Origin: Eudromia elegans
Taxonomy: Eukaryota; Chordata; Aves; Tinamiformes; Tinamidae
NCBI GenBank assembly: GCA_003342815.1
Contig: PTEX01000133.1
Location: 434,001-498,000, forward strand
Direction: 5' to 3'
Length of the DNA stretch: 64,000 nucleotides
Part shown: piece after piece, positions 33,201 to 48,200 of the stretch
Position numbering within the stretch: the first letter of the stretch is position 1
Layout of the letters: the number at the start of each line of letters is the position of its first letter
The notes under the pieces: generated by a model
Told to the model about the DNA's origin: nothing
Databases searched by the model: none
What the model saw: only the letters and a program-made list of their open reading frames with translations
Position numbers and translations under genes: made by a program

Positions 33201-36200
33201 AGGTAAATTAACAGACGCAAATGAAGGAACAGTAGGACTGCAGCATCATACCTGAAATATCTGTGCTACGGCCGGTTTCAAACTGGGTCTTTTTGGTCTC
33301 ATACTGGCTGTTAATGATAACCAAGCTTCTATTGAGGGTGTCAAGCTCACGAGATAGAGAAGTAGCCTCATCCAGAAAATGAAAGTCAGGATTTATGCCT
33401 CGGGCTTCCTTTCTGGGATAGAAAAAGCAGAAAATGTTGATTCACATATCCAGCAAACCATCTGTGGACAGACATTAGGATCCTCTTGTGCTGGGACACT
33501 ACAAGCACATGAAGAGGCACTTCTCTCTGCCCAAAGAATTGACTGCCCAAGCACACACAATAAGCATGGAGGTTTGCATGGCCCATAGAGAGCAGAGCCA
33601 GGTTAGAGTTCTCCCCTTCTTGGGCCTCTCTGCTTCATCTTGAAGGACTGTGTGTCAAAATTCTGTCAAACAGTCTCCTCTCTACACAGGGAAAGCCCAG
33701 CTCACTGGAGGAGCATATGGAAAGGACGGCCTCTTGTGTACCTAATCTTTGTGTGAGCTGAGCAATATTTTAAATTATGGAAAGAAAGCAGAAAATATTC
33801 AAGTCCATAAGTGTGACAAGTCTAGTCAGTGCATAGGAAAAGTCTGTATCTCTTCCTAGCTAAGGCAGCTGCCCTGCTATTTCAAAGCCTGTGTGCTGGC
33901 ACTGTCGGCCCATCTTACTCTGGGCACTGCTCCATTGAGACAAAGTCCTTTACCTGATTGCAGTGAGCTCACTGGCCAGCTGGGTCAGGGTCTGCTCTGT
34001 CACTAGAGAGCTGCCCAGGATGCTCTGGGCCTGCTGAGCGTTGCCCTCTGCTTCCAAGAGGCGGGCACTGAAGCGGGAGCCTCCAGTCCCCAAGTGCAGC
34101 TGTGAAGTCAAGTTGCTCAGGCTGCCCTGGCGCATGCTAAGGCGCTGGATATCACCATCATAGGCTTGGAAACAGGGGTGGCACAGCTCACACTGGGGGT
34201 AGGTGCTGCAGTGACCCCGCTGACACCGGTCACAGCGGAGTCCCGTGACGCCCGGGCGACAGAGGCAGCGGCCTGTGGTCTTGTCGCATCCCGTTTCTTC
34301 TGTGCCCTGGAAGTCACAGTTGCACTCTGGTGGATGGGAAGATGAGAAGACACAGAGGTCAAGCCCACTGAAGAGGGGTGGTGGGAATCAGACCCTTTAA
34401 ATTAGATGCCAGTACAACCTGAGGTCAAATTCACTCCTTTCACCCTCTGCACTGTGTGGGAAGGAAATAGCATGGACATAGTAAAAGTAACAGACCCCAA
34501 AGCCTGGCTGTTCATTGTACCCAGAGACAGGAGAGTGAAAATGAGCAGAACAGAGCTGTTTCAGAGGAGAGTGAAAATGAGCAGAACAGAGCTGTTCCAG
34601 AGAGGAAAGTTCTCTTGCAAAATACATGTAAAGTCTGATAGCAAGTCATTGGCTACACGCTATTTTCCAGATAACCAACAATTTCTCTGCACTAAGAAAC
34701 ACCTTGCTAGTGAGAAACAGCCTTTACATACCTGTGCATCCCACCCTGACATCTCCATAGTGCCTATCTGGGCAAACCTGCTCCTGTTCTTCAGAACATG
34801 TTCTTCCTGTGAAGCCTTCTCTGCAAGGACACTGTCCTGTGAACTGAAGTAAGAAAAATGCATCAGGAGTATCCAGCTCTGAACAGTTTCCTGGGAAAGC
34901 CCTCCCTTGATTTGCTCTTGAATCAGTAAAGCCTCACTGTGTTCCCATCCTTGGCTGACTTCAGCAGTAGGAAATTCCAAACAGGAATGCAGACTCCTGT
35001 ATTTGGATCCTGCAGCAGAAAGCGCCAGGCTTCAGTTCTATCTCTCACCATCCCTCATTACACCCTTCTGCTGTCAGACCTTGACAGAATTAGTCACATT
35101 TTCATCCCACGCAGACACTTCTGCTGTTGCTGAACCTCTCCAACTCCTTCAGTGACAACGAAAATCAGGTATGAGTGGGAATTCAGGCACCTATCTCCCA
35201 GCACTTGTGTTTATCATCATTGTTTAAGTCCTGTGTGAGCTCAGTTGCTAATTCAAACCTACACCATGATGTGAAACACTCTGTGCAGTGCACCCTGAAG
35301 TCGGGAGTCTGAGCTACTCTTAAGCCTTTATGTTTTCAACCTCTGTCGTCTCCTACTTAAGGGTAGGAAAGCAACAACACAGCCCTGATCTTTCAGCTGT
35401 GGTGAGAGGCTCGTCCCATCACTGTCAACACTGGGGATTATTACCAGGATGTAGGAGACAGAATAAAAGCAGAGAGAAGCTTTCCCTTCACTGCTCTGAT
35501 GACCACTGCAATCAGCCTGAAACTTTGTAAGGAAACCTCTGACCTTCCCCAGTGCCCTGGCCAAGGGGACAGAAAGGGATCACCGCATAGGGTCTGCATA
35601 TGACAGCCACCGCCATGCTGGAAAATTGCCCTCAGTTAAACCAGCTGAATATTTCCAAATCTGTTTTTTATCAAAGAGGAGAGGCGAAGGTTTGCCGAGA
35701 GCTCCTTACAAGTGTCATTCCCCAATACAGAGGAAAGTAAGAGGAACTTCTGTCACTAGCGCTGTCAGTCTTGTTTGTTCAGACTATGTTAAGGATCAGC
35801 GCTGCACACCCTCATCTCCAGGCTCAGCTGGTCCCCAAGCACAACCATAAGAGGTTTAGGTGCAGATTTCCAAATAGCCTCAGCTTACAAGCATTACAAT
35901 GTTTAGGCTTTAGGTTGTGTTGCAAAGACAAAGGAATCACCTGTGAGCAATTAGGTCAGGTTTATGATCTCAGATCTCCTCTCTGCATTAAACTGGTCTG
36001 GGACATGTCTTTACTTCTTAAGATATATAATTTCTTCTTTCTTTAATTTTAATTTTCCCAGTTGTGTCTTAAGCTTGAAGTGACAAATGCACTTTTCATT
36101 GACAAATGAGGATAATTAACTTGCCTTGCCTGTGTGAAAATCTCTTATTAGGATTTCCTGACCAAGTATTGGGCTTTTTAGAATGGTTTAATCTGGTCTC

Positions 36201-39200
36201 TGTAATTACCACTTTGCCTCATTCTCCTGAATAGCTTGTCATATTGCGTGCGTGAGTGCCATGTGGCCAGGGCTCAGCAGTACCTGGTTGCACTGGGCGC
36301 TGAGCGAGCGTTGAGGGTCACAATCGCAGGGCTGGCAGCCCTGGCCGCTGGCGATCTTCCAGTGGCCCACGGCACACTGGTCACAGTTGGCTCCCATCAC
36401 ATTGGGCAGGCAGAAGCACCTTCCTGTCTCATCATCGCAGGGCATGTCGGGGCGTGATCCCAGCAGGTTGCAGGTGCATCCTGAAACAGGAGAGCTTTAG
36501 TCTGGTTAGACCTGGGTACCTGTCTTCCCAAAGGTCACATCCACAGAAGCACTTCACTCAGGTGAGGCATCAGAAGAGGCATACTGCCCTACACATGCTC
36601 TCAATTCCAGTTTCCCCATGATTTTTGCCAAATTCATATCTGAGACAGACTATAGCCCCAACAAGCCCTTGCCATCAGGGTTGTGATCTGGAAAGTCCAA
36701 ATCTATGCTGGTTGGAATCAGGCCCCTTTCAGAGTTACCAGAGATGCTGTGTGCAAAGCCAGGGTTGAGCCAGCTGCCTGGCAGCAGCAGCTATTTCAGA
36801 GGCTACTCACTGCGACATCCCTGGGGGTTGGCGTTGGCCAGCTGGGTGAATCCTGGCTTGCAGAGGTGACAGCGTTCCCCCTGCACGTTTTCCTTGCAGA
36901 CACAGCGTCCAGTGAGATGGTCACAAATGGACCCTGGCACAGTGCCATCGGGATCACACTCACAGGCTGGAAACATACAACAAAACATTATCAATGAGGA
37001 GGCTGAAGTGAAGTCCGTGGGAACTTTAGGGGAAGGTATTACTCAGAGGTAACCAGGCACTTACGCAGACAGGCTTCAGGATGGGCAAAATCTTGCCGCT
37101 GGTTGTGAAAATAGTTAGTTTTGCACCGCTCACAGTTTTTCCCTTCTGTATTGTGCTGGCAATTGTCACACACACCTCCACTCTCCCCACCACTGGCTTG
37201 GTAAACGTCTAGGTCAAAATGGCACGAGTCGGAGTGGCCATTGCAGTTGCACCCTGAGAAGACAGATAGCAAGTCTATCTAATGCTGCAACTGTGCAAGA
37301 CTCTCCCCAGCAGCAAGAGGCCCCGCTACATTGTCACTAGATGGTGCCCTCATCACCTGCATTGCGTATTAATGCACAGAAACTGCAGCAGTGTGAAACT
37401 TGCACCTGCCAAACAGTTTTAGAAGAGTTGTCTCTTGCTCCATTTGGTTACTCTGGGGGCACAAGTCCTACTGCAGTTCCACCAAACCCATACCAGTGCA
37501 ATCGATTCACAAATAGGTTTTGCAAAGCAGTTCTTATTAACAACCAGTCTCCAGCAGTGACCAAGTACTCAGAATTTCCTCCCTCCCCTGTAATTCATGA
37601 ACAAACGAAGTTGGAGAGGAAAGAGAGAGAGGCAGGCATAAGTACTCTGGCATTCGTGGGGATTGTCATCCTCTGCAGGTTGCCATGGCTGGTCATTGTA
37701 GAAATCTGCACAGCGATCGCAGTTTGGCCCTGCGGTGTTGTGCTGACACACACAATGTCCTTGGACCTAGAATAGAGACAAAATATTGTGCACTACTTAT
37801 AAATGCTCTGCTAATTTCACTTTTTTTTCTTTTGGTTTCTTTCTGATACACATATCATCTGACACACTTCTGCTTCTGGCTCGTGTGTCCATTCCCATAC
37901 ACTGCAAAGATGGAAGAAGAAAGGTCAAGGTTTCTTACGCTTAGACAGCAAGAACCATGGCAATAGAGACAAGTTGTTCCTCAGCCCATTCCAACAATCA
38001 ATTCCCATCACCTTTACAATGTACTTGAGGACAAACACACCTGCAGCTAGGAGGACAAGAGCAACAATCTGCATCGCCAAATCTTTTTGGGATACGAAGG
38101 GGTCTGATAGAAACTGCAGTGTCTTCCAGTCAGGCCGAACAACGCAGTGATGCCAGAAGCAACTCCAGCTAGAGAAAACTCTCACAGACACAAACGTTTC
38201 TAGCTCCTTATGAACCTCCTGAAATTTCTTCATTACACAAATAGTAATTTTACACTGGGGTGACATAGGCTGTCTTACAGCTATTACCCTAATTCTGCAA
38301 GCAAAGTGGGGCAACATTTTTCCTAGATTTACTCAAAACAACTTCTGGCCAGGGATGAGACTCTCTCACATGCTGCTCATCCTGTCCGAACTCTCCTGAT
38401 CAGTATTCCCTGGGAAGCAGGAAGCCGAGCTGTATGACGGGGCTAGAACTCAGACATGGGCTGATCCTGAGGGGTGCTGGTCTCCCAGCTTCTCCTGATG
38501 CTCTGCACTCACCGCAACATGTTGATCTCCAGAGGGAGAACAGAGATCCGCATGCCCGTTGCAGAAGCAGCTCCCCTGCACCTGCATTTCTGTCACTGCA
38601 TAGAAAGTGCTGGGCGAGCGGTAACCTTGGTGCACAATGTGAGCGAGCTGAGTGAAGTTAATCCGCAAGTTGGTGAATTCTCCCAGCTCTGTTAGGGAAC
38701 AATAAGAGATGTGAGGAGGCAGCAGACACAGAAACATTGCAATTAGTGCTGAGGGTTAGGAACAGGAGACAGAGAGCAGCTTCAGCACAAAACGGTGAAG
38801 ACTGAAAGCTGCTCCGGCCTTCAAGATATTTTACATGCCAGTCTGCAGAATATCTTAGGGGCACTGCAGAGGAAACTTGTGTCACTGCTGTACCTGTGGT
38901 GTGCACAAGGGGCATCATACATGAGAGAGGTGCCAGGGCAGCTGTCAAAAATGCTGCTGAAGGCTTGTTTTGCAAAGAAATTGCTCTCTCAGAAGGCCTT
39001 GCTATGACTCAGTGCCCTCTATCACGTGTAGGTAAAACCCTAAGATGCATCCTCCTCCTCTCCCTTTCTCAGATACACAGGGGACCATTCACTTACTGTT
39101 GACAATCTGGCTGTAAGAGGGAGAAATTGTAGGTGCCAGGTCTTGGACATTGAATTTGATCTGAGAAGAAAGAGAATAAGAAAATTAAAACGCAGAAAGA

Positions 39201-42200
39201 TACAATTCTTTCTTTTCATAACCTAAGCAGTAGGTTGTGCACTGGACCTGATTCCTCTGAAGAACTGCAATTTAGTGCAAGAAAAAGAACTCAGAATTGC
39301 TGAGGATTTAGCAAAAGACTGACATTAGCTTGTCCTCACAGCAGAAAGGACTCTTTCTGAAGGAGCAAGAATCTTCCAGGGCACTCTTCTCAGCACTCTT
39401 GGGCGTCCACTGACTCACATCACTTGCTAGGGATAGTATTTGTAGAAGATTTCCTGTGACACATACAAATCCCAGCATTTCCAACCCACCACATCTTTCT
39501 GCAATGGAGCTTAGGGGATCTGTCCTCGATTATAGGCTCACAGGAAACGTACAGATGCTGGTGCTTCCTGCAATAAACTCCTGTAAATCCTACCTTGCCC
39601 CCATGCAAAGCGTTTCCATGCTCAGCATGCAGTGCTCGGCACTGTACGTCCTGCCAGCTCTGAGGGGGACTCTGTGGGATCCCAGGGAAGGAGGCAGCAC
39701 AATCAGAGGCCAGGTACTGATAAACCTGCCAAGTCTTGCCGAAGTCGGTGGAGCGCTCGATGAGCATCGCGGCAGGAAGGAGAGACTGCAGCAGCAGGGA
39801 GGAAAGAAGAGGCATATCTATGAGTCAGATTGCACCAAAGAGATGTTACAGCAGACACGCAGTTATCTGGGAATCTACCACCCATCAGAGGCTGGTCTGC
39901 TCTGGACCTCCTGTTTGCCCTGAGGACACTCTCATACAAGCGGAAGAGAGGGGAGGATGGGAGGCACGATCCCTGGCCTGCTTGTGGAGAGTTCAGTGGG
40001 AGATATGCATCTGGATTCCTACATGTTGTTAAGGGCCATCAGGGCTGTATTTTGTAACCTATCTGAAAATTAGGAAGGTGCATACAAACCCTGAATTTAA
40101 GGATGATGCTACTGAGCAGGAATTTCTTGTCCAGATCCAGCTGCAAAGAGACCCGATCCATGCCTAGAGACACAAACAGGCAGCGTTCAGAGAGGCAAAC
40201 AATGGACTTCAGAAAAATGAAATATTTTTCTGAGACAAGTCATTTATTTCCCTTTTTTCCTTCTAATCTACTGAATTCAACACCTCTCCTCCTCCCCTCA
40301 ATATCACTGTTTCAATCATTTAAGTCACCAAGTGTCTGTGAAAACATGACGTTAAAACTCGGAATTATGATCCCACTGGGAACAACTTGGTTTGGTTCAA
40401 ACCAGAAACTAAAGTTCCAAAATCCTCTCTGAAATATTTTTGGAAAATCTAAACTTTCTGTTCAATTGTTTTCTGAATCTAAATGCAGCATCCAGGCAGC
40501 TCTGCTGCTGGGAATGTTTAAGGCAGATGCCAGGCAATCAGAGGAAGCGAGGAGAGATTCCTGCTGCAGAAAGTAGAGGCCTGAAGGCTCAGACATATGA
40601 AAGCCCACAGTGTCCTCGAGGGATTCCAGGCTCCTCAGTACTCACTGTTTTGGGACTGCCACCAGCGCAGGTGCCCTTTGGAAGAGAGCACATTTTCCAC
40701 ACGATGACTGTTGTGGGAGTGAGGCACCCGAGAGTCACACCTGCAGCACTTCATTCGCCACTGAAAGGACAAGGCAGGGGGAAACACATCAGTGCGTGGT
40801 GAACAGAAGCCACCACCAACTCATCTTTCATCCAGACAGCAGGCTCTAATTTGGCACAAACTCAGAGGCAAACAAATGAAACAAAGCTCTTTATTAAACT
40901 GCTAAACAATACAGGTCGATAAAATTAATGGTAATAAGAACTGAAAGGGTCTCCTCATGCCCCATTAAAAAGCTCAGTGTTTTTAAGGACTGAAAACTAC
41001 AACTGAAATTGTTGCTTTCTGCAGTTTTTCAGCACCAGTTTGCTTCTTCCATGCAACTGAGGTCTCTTTGTTTGGGCAGACAGAAAGGCCTTTCTCTAGC
41101 ATTCAAAACCAGTAAACGTAGCTCAGCCCCTCTGAGCAAAGCAGGAGCAAACAGCTCAGTGGGTGAAAAGTGAGCGGGTGGGGAGTCGCACAGCTCAAAG
41201 TTCATCTCACCCTTAAGCAAGTAATTCAAGAAGCAAACACAGAAGTAGCAAGGGGAATGCAGTGACTGAAAAAGGGGGAAACAGGAACAGAATCCCTGAG
41301 GAGCAAACAAATATTCCAGTTTTGAGTAACTAAGCAACTCTAAATGCTGTTACTTCCAGAAAGCTCATGTGCATGTGGCACATGAGCAGGCTCAGAAACA
41401 TGCAGAAAGCAGTAGATGGTAGATTGAGTAAGAGACAATGAGCAGTAAAGGTCCCATACTGGTCAAGAGAAGCGTGAGCCATGAGGTGGGCAGCAAACAG
41501 GCTGAGTTGGGACACCAGCAAAACAGAGAGGAAATACTTCAAATGAAGGGAGGGAGGGAAAGGGAAGGTCTGAGGGATGTTAGGAGGAAGATGCATCTCT
41601 TACTAAAGAAAGGATCTGCCTGTTAAGCCCCACTCACACTTCCCTGGCTGAGGCCAGCACAGAGGAGCTCTGATGAGCTCCAAGCACATGTGGCTCCTCT
41701 GACAGGCACACGGAGCGCATGGCACTTGCAGCCCAGGAACGAAGTGACTTTTCCAGCAACTCACCTGAACCTGAATCAGGGCTGGGAAAGGACTTACCTT
41801 TTCATTTTATTAAGCTAAAATTTACACTGGAAACAAAATTCAAAATTCATATCACATACTTAGAGTAAATTGTGAAACTCAATTACACAAGAGAATTTGC
41901 TGTTACTATGTGTCAGGACAGTGGGAATTACCAACATGTCAGCCTAGCTCTGGGTTAAGGGGAAATTGACCAAGAAACACCTTTCCCTGCCTTCCCCTGT
42001 CTTTATTACCAGCACAGTGAATGATTCTGGAGATTCATCTGAGACAAGCTGGCCAGGAACAAACCAAGGCTGTGGGACTACAGGACAGAAATGGAAATGC
42101 AGAGGTTAGAGTTTAAGCTGGGTCACTGACCAACACGGAAGTCCAGGGTCCCAGCTCTCCTATACTTGTTCAATGCACAGCCAAACACTGGCAGACCAGT

Positions 42201-45200
42201 CTGTGTGCTCCCAAGACATAAAGAATGTCTATGTGCTGCAGGAGGTACCAGGAGTGATGTGGCATTAAAAGATCTGCATGACAACAAAGTCTAACAGTTC
42301 ACTGTCCTTCCATATCTCAGAACTGCAGATCTGCTCTTATAAACACTCAAAATATTGGTTATGAAAGCTTGCTTGAAGTATAAAAGTTGGCATGTTGAGG
42401 AAAAGAAGAATTAAAAGAAGTTTTAAAGATAAATGGAGGTGGATCTACTTAGAACAACAACTAACAATTGTAAATAAAAAGGCACATACACTACATATAA
42501 GAGGAAACCTCGCCTGCAAAGGACAAATACTCGCCAGTGGGACACAAGGAGACACCAGGGGTGCCTCCTTGGGAACGCACAGCGCGGAGGGGTGTGATTC
42601 TGCCTCAGTTCTGCAGATCTTCGCAGCCCTCTTTCTCCTATGACCTTGTCAAACCAGCTGCTCTTTAATCTCCACCAATCTTTAACCTTCCAAGCTTCCC
42701 TCTCTCCACACATGCAGGGCAGCATGCCCCAAAGAATTTTAAGCTGATAGCACTTAAATACTCTGACCAGAGTATTTTAAGTAGCTCTAGCTGTCATTTT
42801 AACACGAGTAGAGAACCCTTGAAATAAAACCTCCTGGCATAGGTGCATAAACCAAAATAAACTGGAATTACTCATCGGCAAAAATCTGAAGCTGCTTCAC
42901 TCTGGCCTTGAAATGAAGACCTTTAACAGCTGTTGAGACCTTGGTGGTCTCGTATCAACCCAGTTTCATGTCAGAAAGAGGCACTGTGTCAGTTGGTTTC
43001 CTGGCTTCCAGCCTCCCATACGGTAACCTTGTGTGGTCGAACATGATAAATATTTATCATAAATAAATAAATATCCAAGTTTACTTTGGAAAGATCTGAA
43101 AAACAGCCAGAATCTACAGGTATATATACAGGCAGAGTTATTCAAAAATAGAATGGGCAGCAAGACTGAGTTATCTTAGAAACACGGACACCTGTTAAAG
43201 TCAAGTTATGTAATTCTATTTGAGCCTATTTTAATTGTTAGCACCAGCTGCATGGCACCCATATGGTAGGTCAATGCACTAAGCCTCATTTTGCAGTACT
43301 GTATACCTGTTGAGTGGAAAATGCTATAGCAGTTACCACTGGTTGTGTTGTCATCATCAAGGTTTTAAGTGAGCAATTTTATTTGCAAGGAGACCTCTCG
43401 TTTGCATTTCAATTTTGAATCACAGTTATAAAACAGCCATAATGCCCGAGTCTGGTTTTCCTGGTGACACCAAAGCTCAGAGGTGATAGAGAATATGAGA
43501 AAGAAGAATGGACAAAGAAGAAAGACTCAATAACAAGTTTGTGCCTATTTAAAGAGACAGAATGGAAAGAGAAGAACCCCACATCTCGATGCAGATCAGA
43601 GCCAAGAGCTAAAACACTGACACACACTTTCAGGGGCAACAAGCAGTTAAAAGATCTTCCTCTAAATTCAGCTTTGACTGGGCTTACTAGAAGCCAGACT
43701 GCTCTTTGCTGAGAATCTGGCAAGACTTGTAGCAAATCACATCCAGACTTCAGCAGCGTTTGGTGTCACTTCTTTCAAATTATTCACAGCACTTTGAAGA
43801 CAAGAAAGGTATTGAGCTCTGTCTTTTTGTCCTCTGGCAATAGCCAGAGTGCAAAGCTGTACAGCAACCTGCTGCTCTGCTCTATAACAGCACCTGCAAC
43901 AGAGTTGAGTAACAAATAATTTAGAGGACCCACACACACACACCTCCAAACTTAAGCATCATCTCTGATCACAAGCAAGGCAGAGACTAAGGAAGAGTCA
44001 TCTCATGACCCACTCTGTCTATGGATCAGCTCATTCTCTGCTTTGACAGGAGTGCAGCGTCCAGCACTACCCAAAGACTTGCCCTTGCTTGTTCTCAGGA
44101 GAAAATTAGAGCCTTGCCCAGTTCCTGTCTAAGAGTTTTCTTTCCTTCTTGTGACAAATATTCCAAGGAAATGCTGGCACTTGCACTCAGAGTGCACTCA
44201 CTTGCACTACACTGTGCCTGCTGCAGCAGCGATCAGTCCAAGCCTACAGTAGTATATTCCTTCAGGGGCTCTAACTACACCTACATGCTTTACCCAAGCA
44301 TCCTTCCTCCCTTCTCAACATTGACTCACGGACAAAAAGCAGAGGTTTTTGCTGAGCATCTGTGACTAAGAACCTACAGGCAAATACCTTGAATAAACAC
44401 ACACGTGGCCTCTAGGGGCAGTTTGAATCTTACTGTTAGTAATGTCAATATACGGGAAGTCAGCAAATACACACTAAATGACCAGAATCCACTAACAGTC
44501 AATGTCATCTGTTGGACAAGCATCCTAGGCATAGAGCTCAGAGGTTTAAAAAGATGAAGTTCAATTCATTTCTCTTGCTTGAAAGCAAAAAATGTGGATG
44601 CCTGTTTTCCTCACCCACTATATTTGCTCATTACATCCCCTCAGCAAAATATAGTTTAAAATCTGCCAGAATAACAGTCTGGAGAAACCACACTGTAGCA
44701 CTTAGCTCTGCACACATTGCTGGAATCCAACTGCCTCTGACATGATGTCTCAGAACATATGTGGCAATTTGCAACTACACTGCAGAAAGGATGCAGAAAA
44801 TGGAGAAAGTATGCCGGGAAACTGCCTTTTTTTTTCTTCCACATAGGCCCTGCAGATAAGAGACATATCCCTAAAGCAAAGAACAGGATGTGCTTGAATG
44901 TGAGAATAAGACTTGATAAGCACAGATCAGTTGCTTACTGACAGGTCAGGAATATAAAGTATTTGGTATAAACTCTAAACATTATGAAGTAAAACCCCAA
45001 ACTAGCAACTCTGCTTTGTGCAGAGGTTTGGACTTCCCATGGTCCCATCCAAGCACAATTATTCCATGATTCTAGGGACGCATTTTCCCCTACAGGAGAC
45101 TTGACATTGTCTACGGACTGAAAAGAAAATGAACTGGGAGGCACAGTGGCTTTTGGCATGAACTCATCTATTCCAAAATGTCTTCAGACTGCTGAACCAT

Positions 45201-48200
45201 CTAACAGGCAGTATAATTTGGACTAAAACGTTTCTTGTGATACAGAATTACTGATGAGGTCCCATACCAACTCATGCAGTTGGGCAAGCATATGTAACTA
45301 TCAGATGGTAGCAATAAGGTACACAGAAGCATTAGAGTCTTCAGCATATTCCTACTCAGAGGATATATATAAATACTGGCCTGTATTTCTGGAACTAGTC
45401 AAAAATGATTCCGTGCTTAGATATTACAGGGAGAGATGCTAAGGATAACTTCAGCCAGACGACTGCAATGATCTGCCATTAAAAGCCTCTGTCACTCCAA
45501 GATTTCTCTTTGCCTGACAGACTTACACTCCCATCCCAGCAACTGCTTTAAGGATTACATTTATCTAGTACCTGTCTTCTCACTTCCTCATGTCTGACCT
45601 GTTATCACTAGGCACGTGGGGTGATAAAGGTGACTTCTTACTCTTCACTGCTCATATCAAGCAGGTGAGAGAAAGCAGAAAATCTTGGTCCTTGACCTTC
45701 CGCAAACATTTTAATATTTCCCATGATAAACCTTTTGGGAAAGTCAGGATGTAAGGAACCACGTAATCACCACACAGACAAACTGCTTTTACTATAGAAA
45801 ATAGGATTCAGAGCAGGATTCTGGAAATCCACTTTTGTTCTCTTCTTGATTACATTCTTTTCAAAAAGTTTTTACAATGAGTACAGGGTGTTTCGGGTAT
45901 CTTAAAATTAATTTACCATAAAACAACCAGAAAAACTGTAGCTGCTTTCTAGTTCTGTGTGTTTTAAGCTGAAAGTACTGCATTATCCCTGAGGAAAGCA
46001 CTGTCCAGGCTGCCCAAAGAAGTGTTAACCTTGCTTGGTCTAAATAAGTCAAGGCTCTGTTACTGCTTCTTCCAGCACAAAAGCCAAGAACTGCATGTGC
46101 CACAAAGCTGTCACATACAGAAGAGAGAGGCAAGAGGATGTGGCACCTGCTAAACTGCAAGAAAAAATGCACAATGACCTCCCTCACCTATGACTAAATG
46201 ATAGCAACTACTCCATACTACTCGATCAAAGTACTGCATTTAAATAGACCGACAAATTTACTGGATCTGGGACACCTCAAGTCAATGAGAGTCTTGTCAT
46301 GTAGATCAGTGGCTTCAGGACTCCAAATCCAGGCACAGTTTTATTTAAATTCCATCTTCAGTTTTCCTCTTGCTTTTACTTTCCCTCATGCCTTTAACTG
46401 CCATTTCCCAAGCCCCAAGCTCTTTCCACACCAAACCATTGGCCTGTCTGGTTTCCGCCCCCCATCCTTTCCTAATCATTGCTGCAGTGCCTTGTGCTAT
46501 AAATGGCAACATAGAGGCCCTCCTGGATTTCACTAGACCGAGCCTCCAGCCAAGAAATGGAGCAATCACTAGTGCAAAGTATAAAGGTTAGAGGACTCAG
46601 AGCCAGAGCTCTGGAAACAGACAAAGGAACAGAGGCTGAAACTGATGCCCCAGCAACTGACCTACTAGAATTGCAAAAGAGCACACGAGGGTCAGTGTAG
46701 GCTGGCACCAGAGCCAGACAGCAGGCACCAGCCAGCTGGCACTGATGGGCAGCACACAGAGCAACCCCTCATCCCATGCCCTCTGCTGAGATTGCAAAAG
46801 GGACTCCAAAACTGCACCTATTTGGCACAAGAGTAAGAAAAGTCATAAGAGTTTATAAATTTAACAAGCCTACTTTTTATGAGATTGGACTAGGAAATAG
46901 TGAGTTCATTTATGTTAGAGAAATTGCAAATCAAGAAATGCTCAGTCCTTCCAAACCCCTTGTAACCTGTCCTGCAGCACACACTTATGCATAAAGCCTT
47001 ACTTTGATCTTGGTGGTATATTCGGATCTACATTTGCAGATGGTGAAATGTCACACGCACAGCATAATTTCCTACCCTCACACTACCAAGCTAATTGAAA
47101 ATAGACATTTGGTTTAGAAGTTTCTCTAGATCTTTGTTAAGACCTGAAATGATCCCATTTTTGGTGACTGAAATTTGAGCTTCGTTTATAACTAAGAAGT
47201 CTATAGTGTTAAGAATGCTTGGGATTTTTTTGATGTAAAAGCTCCCTTTTTGCCCTCAGTTTTTCATGGGAATACCAGCAGTTTCCTCCCTAGCTCCAGG
47301 ATGATGCCATACCAGGGACACAGACTCCAGAGCTTTGCTGCTCTTGTTCTGCCACAGCACGCACAGTCAGCTTCACTTCAATAGCATGGGAATGAAGCAC
47401 TCCCCTGCCTCTACACAGCTCGAAAGAGCCACTGAAGATTGTGAGATTACCTGGCATTACTGGAAGGGTGATAAATACCTGAAATAGGTCAGGCACATTG
47501 CTGTAAAAGGGTGAAGGTGAACAGAAGGAGGTGAACATACTTCCCCATACGGTGTACAGTAAGTCTCAGGTTTGGTAAGGCCACATGTAGAAGAGGCTTT
47601 CAAGTGATGGATTCTTCCTATGAGGAGGTCTCCCACCGGTGGGTAGCAAGCTCCATGAGAACAGGATCTCTGTGCATCTAGGAGCTGTGGTAAAACTAGG
47701 ACAGCAGAGAAACAAGACCTCTGTAACATCAGAGTGGTGTGAGAGCATGCTCGTTGACTGAAAACTGTTTTCCCCAACAAACCAATTACGAGGTCATGTT
47801 AAGACAAAGCTACAAGATAAATGTGCCTTAAATAAGACACAAGGGTTTTGCCCTGAGTTGCTTTTATTGTTAATAAAAAAAGTATCCTAAATAAGGTTAT
47901 CTGTACCAACAATTACTTCTGAAACTCTTCTTTGCCTTGATGCCTACCAAAAACGCCCAATGCTGGGCTTCAGGGGTGTTCAGTTCACTGCCTACCGTAC
48001 TGAACAGCACCACTTGTTTTCCCCCACTTATCTGTAGGCACCTAGAGCCAGAACGCCGGCACTGCTCTTGAACACTGATCTCCCAGCTGCAACCATAAAA
48101 CCACAGCTAATATAATGCTTACACTAGCAGTATTTCCTAAACTCGTGATGAACACGCTCCTGTCATTCACTTCTCATCAATAATGTTTATGTTCGAATTG

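Noticed and set aside
37925-38317. 130-codon minus-strand frame with a membrane-like segment
   Set aside because: It lies in the LAMB3 intron between exons 8 and 9. It has no acceptor or donor in phase, and LAMB3 phase is complete without it.
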